Below, in pieces: positions 25,704-35,196 of a stretch of DNA of 48,144 nt. Under the pieces are notes generated by a model. That model searched no databases. It had not been told where the DNA came from and saw only the letters and a list, made by a program, of their open reading frames with translations. The stretch spans positions 1-48,144 of the forward strand of contig JAAYJN010000053.1 in the NCBI GenBank assembly GCA_012522935.1. The letters are read 5' to 3'. Source of the stretch: Candidatus Cloacimonadota bacterium (GTDB lineage: Bacteria; Cloacimonadota; Cloacimonadia; Cloacimonadales; Cloacimonadaceae). The first letter of the stretch is position 1; every line of letters begins with the position of its first letter. Position numbers and translations under genes: made by a program.

Positions 25704-26252
25704 CTATTGGCTGTTTGCTGTTTTCATATTATTTAGCCATTGCGTATCCAGCAGGGTGCTAAAATATATGTGTTTAAATTTGGCGCCTGTGCCCACCGCC
25801 ACGATTTCGGTAATCACCTGCGTGGGGATATTATCATTCGCCTGTATCATGAGGCAGGCTTCAGATTGATCATCCACCTTCAAAATCTGATCGGATTGAT
25901 AGCTCAAAAAGGTATAAAGCTCTTCTCGTTTTTTGGGGTCTGAGAGCAGGTCTTCAGGTTTGCCAAATACGATATTATCCAAACCGACATAGATGATATC
26001 AGGATATACCTTTACGATGGTGGTGCCCATATAGTCTTCCAATTCATCCACAGTCATTGTGCTGGGGAAAGTCATGTTTTCGGGCACTGTGACACGCTGC
26101 GCTTCCATCGATACGTTTTTGATGAGAAAGACCAAAAGAATGGTCAATACATCAAGCAGGGATGTGATAGACAGGGATGCCACTTCATCGGCTTTGCGAG
26201 TGGTTCGTCTTACTTCTTTTCCAGATGATTTTGCTGATTCTATTAGTCTCAT
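25704..26252 (-). CDS. exbD: ExbD/TolR-like protein (membrane Asp retained)
   Basis: This 182-residue protein has a basic N-terminus, one membrane helix with the ExbD pattern LSITSLLDVLTILLVFLIKN (Asp34 in the place of the proton-carrying Asp25 of E. coli ExbD), and a periplasmic domain of about 130 residues. With ExbB-like proteins, such subunits form the proton-driven motor that energises TonB/TolA-type transducers. GGAG lies 6 bases before the ATG. It is 9 bases from the AgmX-like gene and 11 bases from the second ExbD paralogue. Confidence 0.86.
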   Translation of the reverse strand: MRLIESAKSSGKEVRRTTRKADEVASLSITSLLDVLTILLVFLIKNVSMEAQRVTVPENMTFPSTMTVDELEDYMGTTIVKVYPDIIYVGLDNIVFGKPEDLLSDPKKREELYTFLSYQSDQILKVDDQSEACLMIQANDNIPTQVITEIVAVGTGAKFKHIYFSTLLDTQWLNNMKTANSQ

Positions 26253-26263
26253 ATCTATCTCCG

Positions 26264-26782
26264 TTAGTAGTAACGAACCTCGACAGGCCTGTATAACACA
26301 TTCACAAACTGATTGTCTTTACAAAGGTCGATGGTTTTGATGAGTGGCCCATATAAAACATCCGGATAGGGGCTAACGCTGATTTCAGTTTGCTCTGGGC
26401 TTTCTTTGCGAATCTCTTTCAATTCTGCATCCAGCGTTACAAAATCGTAATTACCATTAACAAAGCGGATGTTAATTCTTTCTTTGCCTTGCTGGCGGAT
26501 CTGAAATCCACGAAAGAGTTCTCGATCCGGAGCATCCGTGTTCATGATAAATAATTCGATCTTCTTTTCCTCGGCTTTTTCGCCTCCGGCACCAAGGCCA
26601 TCACCTCCTCCATCGCCGGTAGGTGCGAAATTTAAAGCAACCGAAGCAATCTGAGTCATCACCAACATGAATAACAAAAAAGGCACGATGGTGAGAAACA
26701 GGTTCATCAGCGGCACGAGGTCCTGTTCTTTGGGACCCCCCGCCAATCTTCGGTTCCTTCCGGCAGAAGGACGGTATGCCAT
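26264..26782 (-). CDS. ExbD/TolR-like paralogue lacking the membrane Asp
   Basis: This 172-residue protein has the ExbD layout: short basic N-terminus, one membrane helix and a periplasmic domain. The helix reads LVPLMNLFLTIVPFLLFML, so Asn27 stands where ExbD has its essential Asp. A Gly-rich linker (GDGGGDGLGAGG) precedes the folded domain. In myxobacterial motors two ExbD-like proteins pair in one complex, so this may be a partner subunit that does not carry protons. It starts 4 bases after the exbB stop, with GAGG 8 bases upstream. Confidence 0.82.
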   Translation of the reverse strand: MAYRPSAGRNRRLAGGPKEQDLVPLMNLFLTIVPFLLFMLVMTQIASVALNFAPTGDGGGDGLGAGGEKAEEKKIELFIMNTDAPDRELFRGFQIRQQGKERINIRFVNGNYDFVTLDAELKEIRKESPEQTEISVSPYPDVLYGPLIKTIDLCKDNQFVNVLYRPVEVRYY

Positions 26783-26786
26783 ATTC

Positions 26787-27539
26787 TTAACCTCTATTTA
26801 CGTAGCTAAGATAGTTAATTATTTTCACAGTATGTTCGTCGATATCAGCGAGAATCTTCTGAGCACGGCCGTAAAGACCACCATGGATAAGAGTGAGCGG
26901 GATGGCGGCTACCAATCCCATTGCAGTGGTTCCAATGGCTTTGGAGATACCGGCGGTAAGCAATTGGTTCTTTTGGCTTTCAGGAGCGTTTGCCAGGCTT
27001 TCAAAAGCTTCCAGAAGACCCCAAATCGTTCCCAAGAGACCCAGGTAAGTACAGATCTGAGCCAATGTATTGAACCAAGAGAGATTGGCATCAATCTTAA
27101 ATACGGTCTGCAACACTGCTTCTTCGAAACCGTTTTGCACTGCCCTGTCCAGCTCTTCGCCCTTCTTGTTGGCTTTGCGAGTATCAATATAAATACGAAT
27201 TCCACTCCAGAAGATATATCCAAGGGTAGTTCCCTTAAAACTTTCTGCCACCTTGGCTGCCTCATCCAGCTGATCATTTTTGAGATACCCTTTGAGCTTC
27301 AGATAAAACTTCTGTGCATCGATTTTCTCGCGTTGATACAGCTGAATATAGCGCACGATGCCATAGACAAGACCAATGATAAAAGTAAGAATGATAGCAT
27401 ATCCCCAGCCTCCGCTATCGTGAAGGATTTTGCCGGGTGTGATTGGGGTAGCTTTCACAGGGCTTGCGTCGGACTGAGCCAGCAGAGTGGCACAGAACAG
27501 GAGAGCAATCACTACCAGTATGATTTGTTTTGTTTTCAT
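26787..27539 (-). CDS. exbB: ExbB/TolQ/MotA-family proton channel protein
   Basis: A 250-residue inner-membrane protein. A signal-like first helix (MKTKQIILVVIALLFCATLLAQ) is followed by a membrane segment near residues 45-65. A long cytoplasmic part follows, then the paired C-terminal helices with TYLGLLGTIWGLLEAF and AIGTTAMGLVAAIPLTL, the signature of ExbB/TolQ. The start is the ATG in the ATGA overlap with the preceding gene, with GAGGAG 5 bases upstream; an ATG six codons earlier is less likely. It forms the stator pentamer around the ExbD-type dimers encoded next. Confidence 0.9.
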   Translation of the reverse strand: MKTKQIILVVIALLFCATLLAQSDASPVKATPITPGKILHDSGGWGYAIILTFIIGLVYGIVRYIQLYQREKIDAQKFYLKLKGYLKNDQLDEAAKVAESFKGTTLGYIFWSGIRIYIDTRKANKKGEELDRAVQNGFEEAVLQTVFKIDANLSWFNTLAQICTYLGLLGTIWGLLEAFESLANAPESQKNQLLTAGISKAIGTTAMGLVAAIPLTLIHGGLYGRAQKILADIDEHTVKIINYLSYVNRG

Positions 27540-27847
27540 TTTGACTCCTCTAGCCATTTATTTCTTTGTTGTTGCCAATTATCAAGTTGTAATTTGCTTA
27601 CCTTCTGGATCAGCTCCAGATAGTATGTTGGGAAGTTGTATCTGCCAACTTCGTTGTAAGTATCAGCTTTATCTTTGAAGGTGGTGATATCAGGTTGTAA
27701 AGCTTTGAGGGTGAGCTCAAAAACTTCATGATCCACCATTTCCGCCACTCCCTCAAAGCCACTGGGAGTGACGTCGGAGGTGACGGTTTGTCCCAGTAAA
27801 AGGGTTGCCGCCACCAAGGCAATTGCAGTTACAATTATCTTTTTCAT
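27536..27847 (-). CDS. Small exported protein of unknown function
   Basis: A 103-residue protein with a signal peptide (MKKIIVTAIALVAATLLLGQ) and a ~80-residue mature part with helix-like segments (LQPDITTFKDKADTYNEVG, LIQKVSKLQLDNWQQQRNKWLEESK). No family recognised. It starts 5 bases after the stop of the giant TPR gene, with AAGGAG 8 bases upstream, and overlaps the exbB start. Position suggests a periplasmic partner of the TPR protein or of the motor. Confidence 0.72.
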   Translation of the reverse strand: MKKIIVTAIALVAATLLLGQTVTSDVTPSGFEGVAEMVDHEVFELTLKALQPDITTFKDKADTYNEVGRYNFPTYYLELIQKVSKLQLDNWQQQRNKWLEESK

Positions 27848-27852
27848 TGGTC

Positions 27853-30800
27853 TCACTCCTTTGCGTATTGTTCAATCTTGATTTCAGCCAATATGCCACG
27901 GTATGCAGATTGGTTTTGGACTTCTATGCGCAGATGGTTTGAGCCTTTGCGCAAAGCGTCCAACGGCAGCTCCAGATAGCTGGGGTATATGTGGAAGGGA
28001 TCCGAATCATAATCCATCATCACCTCTGTTGCCAACATACTGCCATTCAAATATACAGTGGCGGTATCAGGGGCGATAAATTCAACTATCGCAGACACCG
28101 GATTCTCACTGATATTAAATTCTGTTTCAAAGGCAACGTCGTAATAGGGAGCCTCAGCAGTTTCTCTGGGCCAAATGGGTTGGGCTTGATGATCTTCCAT
28201 ACCAGAATACATCTCCGGGGTAATACCGAATTCACTGGACATCCGCGCAGGAGCTTGGATTTCAGCCTGGGTATCAGGATCGGTAACTATCGCCCTCCAA
28301 GAAGGACTGCTGCTAAAACGGATGGTTTCACGGATTCTGGTCTGTTCCAAAAGGGCTTCATCATAGTATGCCTGCAAAGTGGCACGCACGGGGATGCTTT
28401 CCTCAAGAGGATTGTTAAACAAAACACGGATGGTATTTTCTGTTTCATCCCATTCCACGCCTGTAAGGTGATAGCCATAGCGTTCTGTGGTGGGTTGCCT
28501 CTCGTCCAGAGTGTCTATCACAAAGCCGGAAAGGACAGCTGATTCATCATTTACAAATGCTTCCACTCCTTCGGAATGTATCACTTGCAGATATACGAAG
28601 CTGGGAGCTATTTTGGATTCAAGCTTAAGCTCAGCTTGCAATTTGGTGGCAGGCGGAATCTGCAATTCTCCCATGGTGAGGCCCTTGGCAGTGGTTACGG
28701 TGCGCACTGTGGGGCTGATAGGTGAGCCATCAGCGTCATCATACACCTTGGAAAACTGCCAGGCAGAGCCCAGGGCATATTCCTTTTTCTGGAAGCTGGA
28801 CATAATGCCGAATTCTGTGAGTTTATTCACCGCATTAGTGGTATTGTCATCCACATATCCGGGTAAGTGGAATCCGGAATACAGGGTGTTGTAGACCATC
28901 TTGGCTTCATCTTCAAATGGATAGATATAGCCATAGTTTACCTGTCCCCAGATATTGGCCAATACCTCGGGATCATCCTTGTAAGGTTTTACGTCGTTAG
29001 AGATTTCGAAATAGCGATTTATCTGTGTATTCACCACTTCGATGGCGTATTCATAGATCTGAGCTTCCACGCTCAAGGCTTTCACGACCCTGTCTGTGGT
29101 CAGCATTGCCAGATTGGTGGGCGTGAGCAGGCGCTCTACCTTTCTGATCTCAGCATTTACAGCATCTGCAAATGCGGGCAACCTTCTCAGTTTTCCACCC
29201 ATCAAATCTTGAACAAATCTGGTTTTCTCCGTAACGTAAACATGTTGGTTTGGTGTATTCTTGAAATAAGTGCCGTTTTCAATGGCTGCCAAGCTGCTAT
29301 CAAAGCCATTCAGGAAGGTAAGCAGGGCTTGGGTTTCTCGGTATTCCGTTTCTGCAATGGCAAAGGAACTGTGTTGCTCTGCAGTGTCCAGAGGCAGACC
29401 TTCCCGCAGATATTTGGCTTCCTCAGCCTTAAATTCATCACGCTTTTGGAAGGCAAGCTGCCATTCTTTATTCAGATATGCCTCGTTGTATTGATCAATG
29501 ATGGCAGAAAGACGTCCCACAGCCACTCCCTGGTAGAGATCATACTGGGTATTATCTTTCATGAACAGTTTTTTGGCATATTCCTCATAATGCTGGGTAT
29601 CGCCCCGGTTATAATAGCCCACGGCAATGGTGCGCAGCACTTCTGTGACATCCGGATGATTGGGATAACGCTGTACGAATGTCTCCAACACCTCCAGATG
29701 CGTGGTTGAGCTTTGATCTTCGGCATAGATGTAATAAGCCTGCATATAGATAACTTCGGCAGTGGCTTCTCCAGAATTGATCAGCCCTTTGCGCACCTCT
29801 TCAGAAAGAGCTATATAATCCTCAGCTGCCTGCATCTTGGTGGCAGGATTGCCTGCCCTTCTTTCCAGGTCTTCGATACGCAGGGTGAAGGTCTGATAGC
29901 TGCCGGGATATTGGTCCATAAATTCATTTCTGATGGATGTGGCACGGGTGGGATTGTGCATCAGGCTTTCAGCCACGTTCCAGCTCTTGTAATAATACAG
30001 ATATATGTTGTCGAGGTCGTTTGGTCTTTGCTTGGATGCCAAGTACATATAGGTGGCAATCAAGAGCTCATATTCCCCGGCACGCTCATATTCCTGTGCT
30101 TCCAACAGCTTGTAGTTGACGTGTTCCTCAGGATATCTCTCATACGGATATTCCAGCGCCATGCGTCCAAAATTAAGCGCTGCCGTAGCGTGATCACCTT
30201 CTTCCAGCGCAGCGTTGTAGCTGTTTTGGATTTGCAGCTGGATCATTTGGTTGGCATCGGCTATTTTGGCAGGGTCTAAAGTATAGTCGAGGGCTTGTCT
30301 GGCATAGTCTTCAGCTATATTAAAGCGCTCATAAGGCGGAAGGTTTGTATTGTTCTCTGCGATAAATGACAGGTTGTAGTATATATCATACTTCATGGGA
30401 TTGGTAAGAGTGGGATCGTTTTCCAGGATGTCAAGATATCTGTTCAGTGCAACCTGATGACGATTTTGGTTAAACTCGCGATGAGCCAAATCCAGATTCA
30501 ACAGCCTGGCTTCTCTGATATGAAGCTCTGTGCCTTGATCATTGAGCACCTTGACAAACCTGAGGGCTGCCTTTTCATAAAAGTCAAAGGCAACATCCTT
30601 TTGTGCATCGCTGGCATCCTTGATCATCGCGTCATAACGCTTTTCGGCATATCCAAAAGCCAGCTCTTCATTGGCATAGGCATTCTGGGATGGGTAATGC
30701 TGATTGAACGCCAAGAGAGCATTATATACACGCAGATAGGAATCAGCATCAGGATGCCTGTCCGCTATATTGCCCATGAAGATCACTCTTTCATTTTCGT

Positions 30801-33800
30801 GGTTTTGAGCCCATAGGGAATATTCCACGTCATAGGGCATTGGCGTGGCATCATACATCTTGAGATGCTCCGTGTATGCCTCATATACTGCAGGATCAAA
30901 GAGTTCCCGATAGGCAGCATACTTTTGGCTATGATCCACAAATGCCTGCAAAGCTTCATCATTTAGCTGTGTTCTCACGCCTTCATAATGCACCACTTGC
31001 ACCTGGCGATAGGCATTGCGGAGAGACGCCAGCTGTGCGGCTATTTCAGGGTCTGCAATATCTTTGTCTTTGATATTCTGTCTATACCACACGCTTTGCG
31101 GTGAATAGTTCCTCACCATAAAGTCATACCAGTTTCGCCGCACCTGGTCAAGGTTTTCCCCTTCACGCAACACGGTGTCAGGAGAGTGGTAAAGCGCAAG
31201 GATGGTATCCACAAGTGCGGGATTCACCAATGCATTGGGCATCTTTTCCAGTCTCAACTCCAAGAAGTCTATGGACTGGCGGGTAAGCTGCATCTCTTTC
31301 TTATTCTCTGCTGCTTTATCAAGAATGTAATTGAGGGTTTTCTCGTCTTTCACATCTCCAAACACAGACGCCAATACATCCAAACCGCGGGATTGTGATT
31401 CATAATTCGAGCCGTCCACCGCTACCAGACAGTATGCAATCTGGTCCAAAGAGTTGGTCCTATAGTCATCAGCAGAATCTTGAGGCTGGATGATTCCTGC
31501 ATTGGCAGCACTCAGGATATTGGCAAAATCCACCAATGCGGCATTCAGAGAGTTATCATCCGAAATGTTCATATTCACAAACCCGCGCTGGAACATGGCT
31601 TCCCAACGGTAGGGACTGTCCGGCTGATTTGCAAGTGAGGTATAGAGATCATTGGCACGCGTATACCATTCTATTGGTCTTTCCGCATCAATACCAATCA
31701 GGAAATAGAGATTGGCAAGGCGCAATACCGTATCATCGCTCAAGGGAGAATTGGGATAGTTTTCCAAGATGTAGTTGTAATTGTCAATGGCCTCTTCAAA
31801 GTCACTTTCATAATAGCGCAGCTGAGGGCCTCTGGGGCGATCAGGATTGGCGTCGTACCATCTGGCTATTCTGGCATCCTTATCCTCACGAATAATCTCA
31901 CTGCTCAGATAGGCTATATTATATAAAGCTTGATCCTTCAAATAAAAATCAGGATTGGCATCCATGGCCATTCGGTAATACTTGAGGGCTTCTCTGTAGT
32001 TGCCCAGGTCCACTGCCCACTGCAATTCTGCTATGTTATAATAGATATCAGCAGAGCCGATCAGATAGTTATACTGACCGGAATACTCCGGATCCCCATC
32101 AAGGGGAACATTCTCCAGCGGGGTTTCCAGAGCCTTGAAATCAGGATATCTGAGGGCAAAACCTTTATAATCTGCCAAGAGGGCTCTCTTTTGGCTCAAA
32201 AGCTCGTTGTATCTGGCTGTCTTTTCATCCAGGCTCAGGGAGGTATCTGCCAAGCGTTCCTGCTCTTGGTAGTTCAACCTGCGATAACGGTTTTGAAGCT
32301 CGAGAAATTCAAGAGTGGTGGACATCATGCCCAGCTGATTACCCAAGAAGTAGGATCTTTCACCCTCTCGCAATTCATCCAAATGGTTTTGCGCCAATTG
32401 CTTCATTTGGTTTGGATATCTCAGCATTATACTGGCAACAATCTGTCTTTCGATGAGGGGGAGAGTCTCGTCCAGATCACGTTTTTCTTGCACTGTAGCC
32501 AGGTATTCGTTATAAAACATGTTGAAGAACTCTTCTTCTGCGTCAGTTTTGTGTTTATGGTACTCCAGATAGCGCTGCCTACGAAGCTCCAAGTCTTGCT
32601 TTTTCTCTTGATATCCCCTCAGCTCGGCGATGAGATCAAGATCCGTTTGATTCCGATATTCAGGAGTGGCCATCACTCCCTGGTATACTTCTATTATATC
32701 TTCATAAAGCATGATATTGTGTTCAATATCCAGCAAGCGCTTCATCTCCATGTCGCTATACCTGCTGCCAGTGATGCTGTCTTCATCACGCCTAAGCACA
32801 AGGTACTTCATCTCAAAGATATCATCGATAACGTTAATAGTTTTAGCCAATCTATCTTGATATCCACGCAAGGTCAATAAGATTTCACCAATTCTCTCAT
32901 ATTCTTCGAAAAACTCATATTCTTTCAGAGGCGTATTCGGGTCTACAAGTGTCTGGATGGTTATCTGGTTATTATTGAGATACTTGTACAAGAAATCCTT
33001 ATATTCATCCAAGACCTTAATCTCTTCTTGTTCAATCTGAGATATGGCATCATAGATTACCAGCCCGGGAAAGCTTCTGGCCTCCTGATACAGTGTGTGC
33101 AGGTCTTCCTTGACGCTATCTATGGTTCCGGCATGAGCCTGATAGCCTTCCATGGTGGGATTTTTGAAATAGGAATCAAGGTCCATATTCTCCACACGGC
33201 TGATAATGGCGGCTTCTCTGGGTAGGAACTGAGTCTCCAGCCAATTTTTATTAATCTGGTAGTTTCTCAGATACTCTTCTACCTCAGCGGATTCCCCTCT
33301 GGAGGACATCAAATCTGCCCACAAATATAGATAAGCTGAATAGTATTTATCATACAACTGGATGTCATAATTATCTCCGAATTCTGAATCATCCAAGATG
33401 TCTTTCAAAAAGAGCTTCGTAGCCTCTTGATCGGGTCCCAGCATATTCGCAACTGCCCGCTGATAGAGGAGCAATTGTGCCATTTGACGTGAATCCTTAC
33501 TGAGCTCCGGATGCTTTGTAAGCTCCATAAAATAAGTCAACGCTGAGTTTGCGTCGCCAGCCACTGCATAAAAATGACCCACTAAAAAGAGGACATCCCA
33601 CTCGTCAAGTTGGATGAGATTGGCAAGATGTTTTTCGTATTCTTGCACTGCCTTTGCCTTGTCGGTCTTTATCAAAACAGGAAGTTCGTCTTTGAGAAAA
33701 TCCACAGCTTCCATCACTTGTGGGTTTCGATAAGTTGACTTTTTTGCCGGATCGGGGCCATAATAAGGCGCAGCTGCCAGCAAACCCAACACCGAAAACG

Positions 33801-33840
33801 TAAAAACGATCAGAAGAATAAATTTAATATATCTTTTCAT
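27853..33840 (-). CDS. Giant exported tetratricopeptide-repeat protein
   Basis: A protein of 1995 residues counted from the ATG at 33840; a GTG four codons upstream is an alternative, with AAGGA before it. A signal peptide (MKRYIKFILLIVFTFSVLGLLAAAP) is followed by long helical repeats of TPR type, for example YYRMAMDANPDFYLKDQALY, YILENYPNSPLSDDTVLRLA and VLETFVQRYPNHPDVTEVL. Coiled-coil-like stretches lie around residues 400-560. The last ~200 residues are beta-rich with a galactose-binding-like ending (VYLNGSMLATE, LRKGSNHLRIEVQNQ). It is probably a periplasmic or outer-membrane scaffold. Its size and neighbours recall AgmK/GltI of Myxococcus gliding. No catalytic motif was seen. Confidence 0.85.
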   Translation of the reverse strand: MKRYIKFILLIVFTFSVLGLLAAAPYYGPDPAKKSTYRNPQVMEAVDFLKDELPVLIKTDKAKAVQEYEKHLANLIQLDEWDVLFLVGHFYAVAGDANSALTYFMELTKHPELSKDSRQMAQLLLYQRAVANMLGPDQEATKLFLKDILDDSEFGDNYDIQLYDKYYSAYLYLWADLMSSRGESAEVEEYLRNYQINKNWLETQFLPREAAIISRVENMDLDSYFKNPTMEGYQAHAGTIDSVKEDLHTLYQEARSFPGLVIYDAISQIEQEEIKVLDEYKDFLYKYLNNNQITIQTLVDPNTPLKEYEFFEEYERIGEILLTLRGYQDRLAKTINVIDDIFEMKYLVLRRDEDSITGSRYSDMEMKRLLDIEHNIMLYEDIIEVYQGVMATPEYRNQTDLDLIAELRGYQEKKQDLELRRQRYLEYHKHKTDAEEEFFNMFYNEYLATVQEKRDLDETLPLIERQIVASIMLRYPNQMKQLAQNHLDELREGERSYFLGNQLGMMSTTLEFLELQNRYRRLNYQEQERLADTSLSLDEKTARYNELLSQKRALLADYKGFALRYPDFKALETPLENVPLDGDPEYSGQYNYLIGSADIYYNIAELQWAVDLGNYREALKYYRMAMDANPDFYLKDQALYNIAYLSSEIIREDKDARIARWYDANPDRPRGPQLRYYESDFEEAIDNYNYILENYPNSPLSDDTVLRLANLYFLIGIDAERPIEWYTRANDLYTSLANQPDSPYRWEAMFQRGFVNMNISDDNSLNAALVDFANILSAANAGIIQPQDSADDYRTNSLDQIAYCLVAVDGSNYESQSRGLDVLASVFGDVKDEKTLNYILDKAAENKKEMQLTRQSIDFLELRLEKMPNALVNPALVDTILALYHSPDTVLREGENLDQVRRNWYDFMVRNYSPQSVWYRQNIKDKDIADPEIAAQLASLRNAYRQVQVVHYEGVRTQLNDEALQAFVDHSQKYAAYRELFDPAVYEAYTEHLKMYDATPMPYDVEYSLWAQNHENERVIFMGNIADRHPDADSYLRVYNALLAFNQHYPSQNAYANEELAFGYAEKRYDAMIKDASDAQKDVAFDFYEKAALRFVKVLNDQGTELHIREARLLNLDLAHREFNQNRHQVALNRYLDILENDPTLTNPMKYDIYYNLSFIAENNTNLPPYERFNIAEDYARQALDYTLDPAKIADANQMIQLQIQNSYNAALEEGDHATAALNFGRMALEYPYERYPEEHVNYKLLEAQEYERAGEYELLIATYMYLASKQRPNDLDNIYLYYYKSWNVAESLMHNPTRATSIRNEFMDQYPGSYQTFTLRIEDLERRAGNPATKMQAAEDYIALSEEVRKGLINSGEATAEVIYMQAYYIYAEDQSSTTHLEVLETFVQRYPNHPDVTEVLRTIAVGYYNRGDTQHYEEYAKKLFMKDNTQYDLYQGVAVGRLSAIIDQYNEAYLNKEWQLAFQKRDEFKAEEAKYLREGLPLDTAEQHSSFAIAETEYRETQALLTFLNGFDSSLAAIENGTYFKNTPNQHVYVTEKTRFVQDLMGGKLRRLPAFADAVNAEIRKVERLLTPTNLAMLTTDRVVKALSVEAQIYEYAIEVVNTQINRYFEISNDVKPYKDDPEVLANIWGQVNYGYIYPFEDEAKMVYNTLYSGFHLPGYVDDNTTNAVNKLTEFGIMSSFQKKEYALGSAWQFSKVYDDADGSPISPTVRTVTTAKGLTMGELQIPPATKLQAELKLESKIAPSFVYLQVIHSEGVEAFVNDESAVLSGFVIDTLDERQPTTERYGYHLTGVEWDETENTIRVLFNNPLEESIPVRATLQAYYDEALLEQTRIRETIRFSSSPSWRAIVTDPDTQAEIQAPARMSSEFGITPEMYSGMEDHQAQPIWPRETAEAPYYDVAFETEFNISENPVSAIVEFIAPDTATVYLNGSMLATEVMMDYDSDPFHIYPSYLELPLDALRKGSNHLRIEVQNQSAYRGILAEIKIEQYAKE

Positions 33841-33902
33841 AACCCCGCTCACTTTTCCTTGTTAACAATATATAAGCTCTACATATCAAGGACACATCCC
33901 AG

Positions 33903-33924
33903 ATGCGGAGTTTTGGCTCCGCAT
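33903..33924. terminator. Short hairpin between the outer-membrane and TPR genes
   Basis: ATGCGGAG (33903-33910) pairs with CTCCGCAT (33917-33924) around a 6-base loop. It lies 83 bases beyond the stop at 34007 on the minus strand, without a T-run. It could be an attenuator or an mRNA-processing stem rather than a full terminator, since the genes on both sides seem related. Confidence 0.45.
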
Positions 33925-34006
33925 CCAGAATGTAGCCTTCTGTATTCATGGGAAGTATGATTTCCTTGAAGTGCTTTGAATAATAAGCACGTTGTAAAAC
34001 TGCATT

Positions 34007-35104
34007 TTATCTATTTTGTTGCTCTTCCAGCCACTTGCGCAAATCAAGAAGTGCCTTGTGTGCTTTCTCGCGTTCTTGGCGCAGCAGTGTGAGCTCTTCC
34101 ATCAATTCTTTGATCTCGGGTGAAAGCTGGTCATACTTACTACCATCAAGAACCAAGTCTGAATCGGGCAAAGTGCTGAAATCCAAACTGCCATCAGCAA
34201 TCTCGGTACCGGGGACCCCTGGTTTGGGCCGTGTTGTATCGTCCACTGCCACAAGGGCGTCATCGGTCAGGATCAAGTCATCAGCCTGTGCCAGTTCTCT
34301 GAGGTCAGGCATGCGTTTGGAGGTGGCATATTTGTCAAAGAGATAGGATACTCCGAGGGCCAAACGCAGGTTATCTTCATAACCATTGGTTTTATAGAGG
34401 TCTTCCAAGGCCTGGCCGGCAAACTTGATTGCAAACTTGCCAATATCGTATTTCACGCCTGCCTGGAAGTCATGCCCGCTATATTCAGCCTGAAAATGCA
34501 GATTGCGCAAGGGGGAGAAATTGACGGAATAGAAGATGCCATTGAAAACCCTGGAACGCGGCACTTGACCGGTAAAGCGGTTGGAGCCTGCGCCCAAACT
34601 GAAAATCCAATTTATCCCGCCTATAACCACCTGTTTGGAGGCGACAATATAGGGAGACCAGTATTCGTAGTCTGTCTTATCCGGGTGGTTGGCATAGCTC
34701 CACTCGTTAGGATCGGTATGGTCCTGCGCACGGTGACGATTCACCGGTGAAAGCATATTGTCCAAACCAACGGATACCTGTGGGATCTTAAGAGTTTCTT
34801 CGATCAATTTCAGTTTGGCGTTAAAATAATAAACCTTATCACCGCCAAAAAAGCCCAGCTCAGCCTTGTCAAACAACCCAACCGAAAGCATTCCGTATGG
34901 GTAGAAGCCTTTACTGCGGTCTGGATCAGCCGTACTTGGTTTTGCTACATCTCGATAATAACCCACGAGCAATATCTCCCCAGCCTTGTGGGGCAGCACA
35001 TAGGCGTCTGGTGTGCGCAACATTCCCAGAGTTTGGAACGGAGCGGCACTCAACGATCCAAATAGAACGCTCAGCACAAATACACTTATTAATACTTTTT
35101 TCAT
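34007..35104 (-). CDS. Exported protein, probable outer-membrane barrel with C-terminal coiled coil
   Basis: A 365-residue protein. The start is ATG 35104, directly after a strong GGAGGGA site; a GTG four codons upstream would lie inside that site. A signal peptide (MKKVLISVFVLSVLFGSLSA) is followed by about 240 residues of alternating beta strands (AELGFFGGDKVYYFNAKLKL, GGINWIFSLGAGSNRFTG, LHFQAEYSGHDFQAGVKYDIG) suggesting a barrel. A Pro/Asp-rich linker follows, and the last ~40 residues form a coiled coil (LMEELTLLRQEREKAHKALL). It probably heads the TPR/ExbBD/AgmX transcript. An outer-membrane anchor for that machine is inferred. Confidence 0.78.
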   Translation of the reverse strand: MKKVLISVFVLSVLFGSLSAAPFQTLGMLRTPDAYVLPHKAGEILLVGYYRDVAKPSTADPDRSKGFYPYGMLSVGLFDKAELGFFGGDKVYYFNAKLKLIEETLKIPQVSVGLDNMLSPVNRHRAQDHTDPNEWSYANHPDKTDYEYWSPYIVASKQVVIGGINWIFSLGAGSNRFTGQVPRSRVFNGIFYSVNFSPLRNLHFQAEYSGHDFQAGVKYDIGKFAIKFAGQALEDLYKTNGYEDNLRLALGVSYLFDKYATSKRMPDLRELAQADDLILTDDALVAVDDTTRPKPGVPGTEIADGSLDFSTLPDSDLVLDGSKYDQLSPEIKELMEELTLLRQEREKAHKALLDLRKWLEEQQNR

Positions 35105-35153
35105 ACTTCCCTCCACCTTTCGGTGTTATTTTAAATTTTCGTGTGTGGATTAC

Positions 35154-35181
35154 ACAATATTGTTGACTTGAATTACGTCAA
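35154..35181 (-). promoter_or_regulatory. Putative promoter of the envelope operon
   Basis: On the minus strand TTGACG (35176-35181) and TATTGT (35154-35159) are 16 bases apart, giving a leader of roughly 43 bases before the start at 35104. The region lies between divergent genes. Confidence 0.4.
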
Positions 35182-35196
35182 GCTTTTTCTTGTCTC

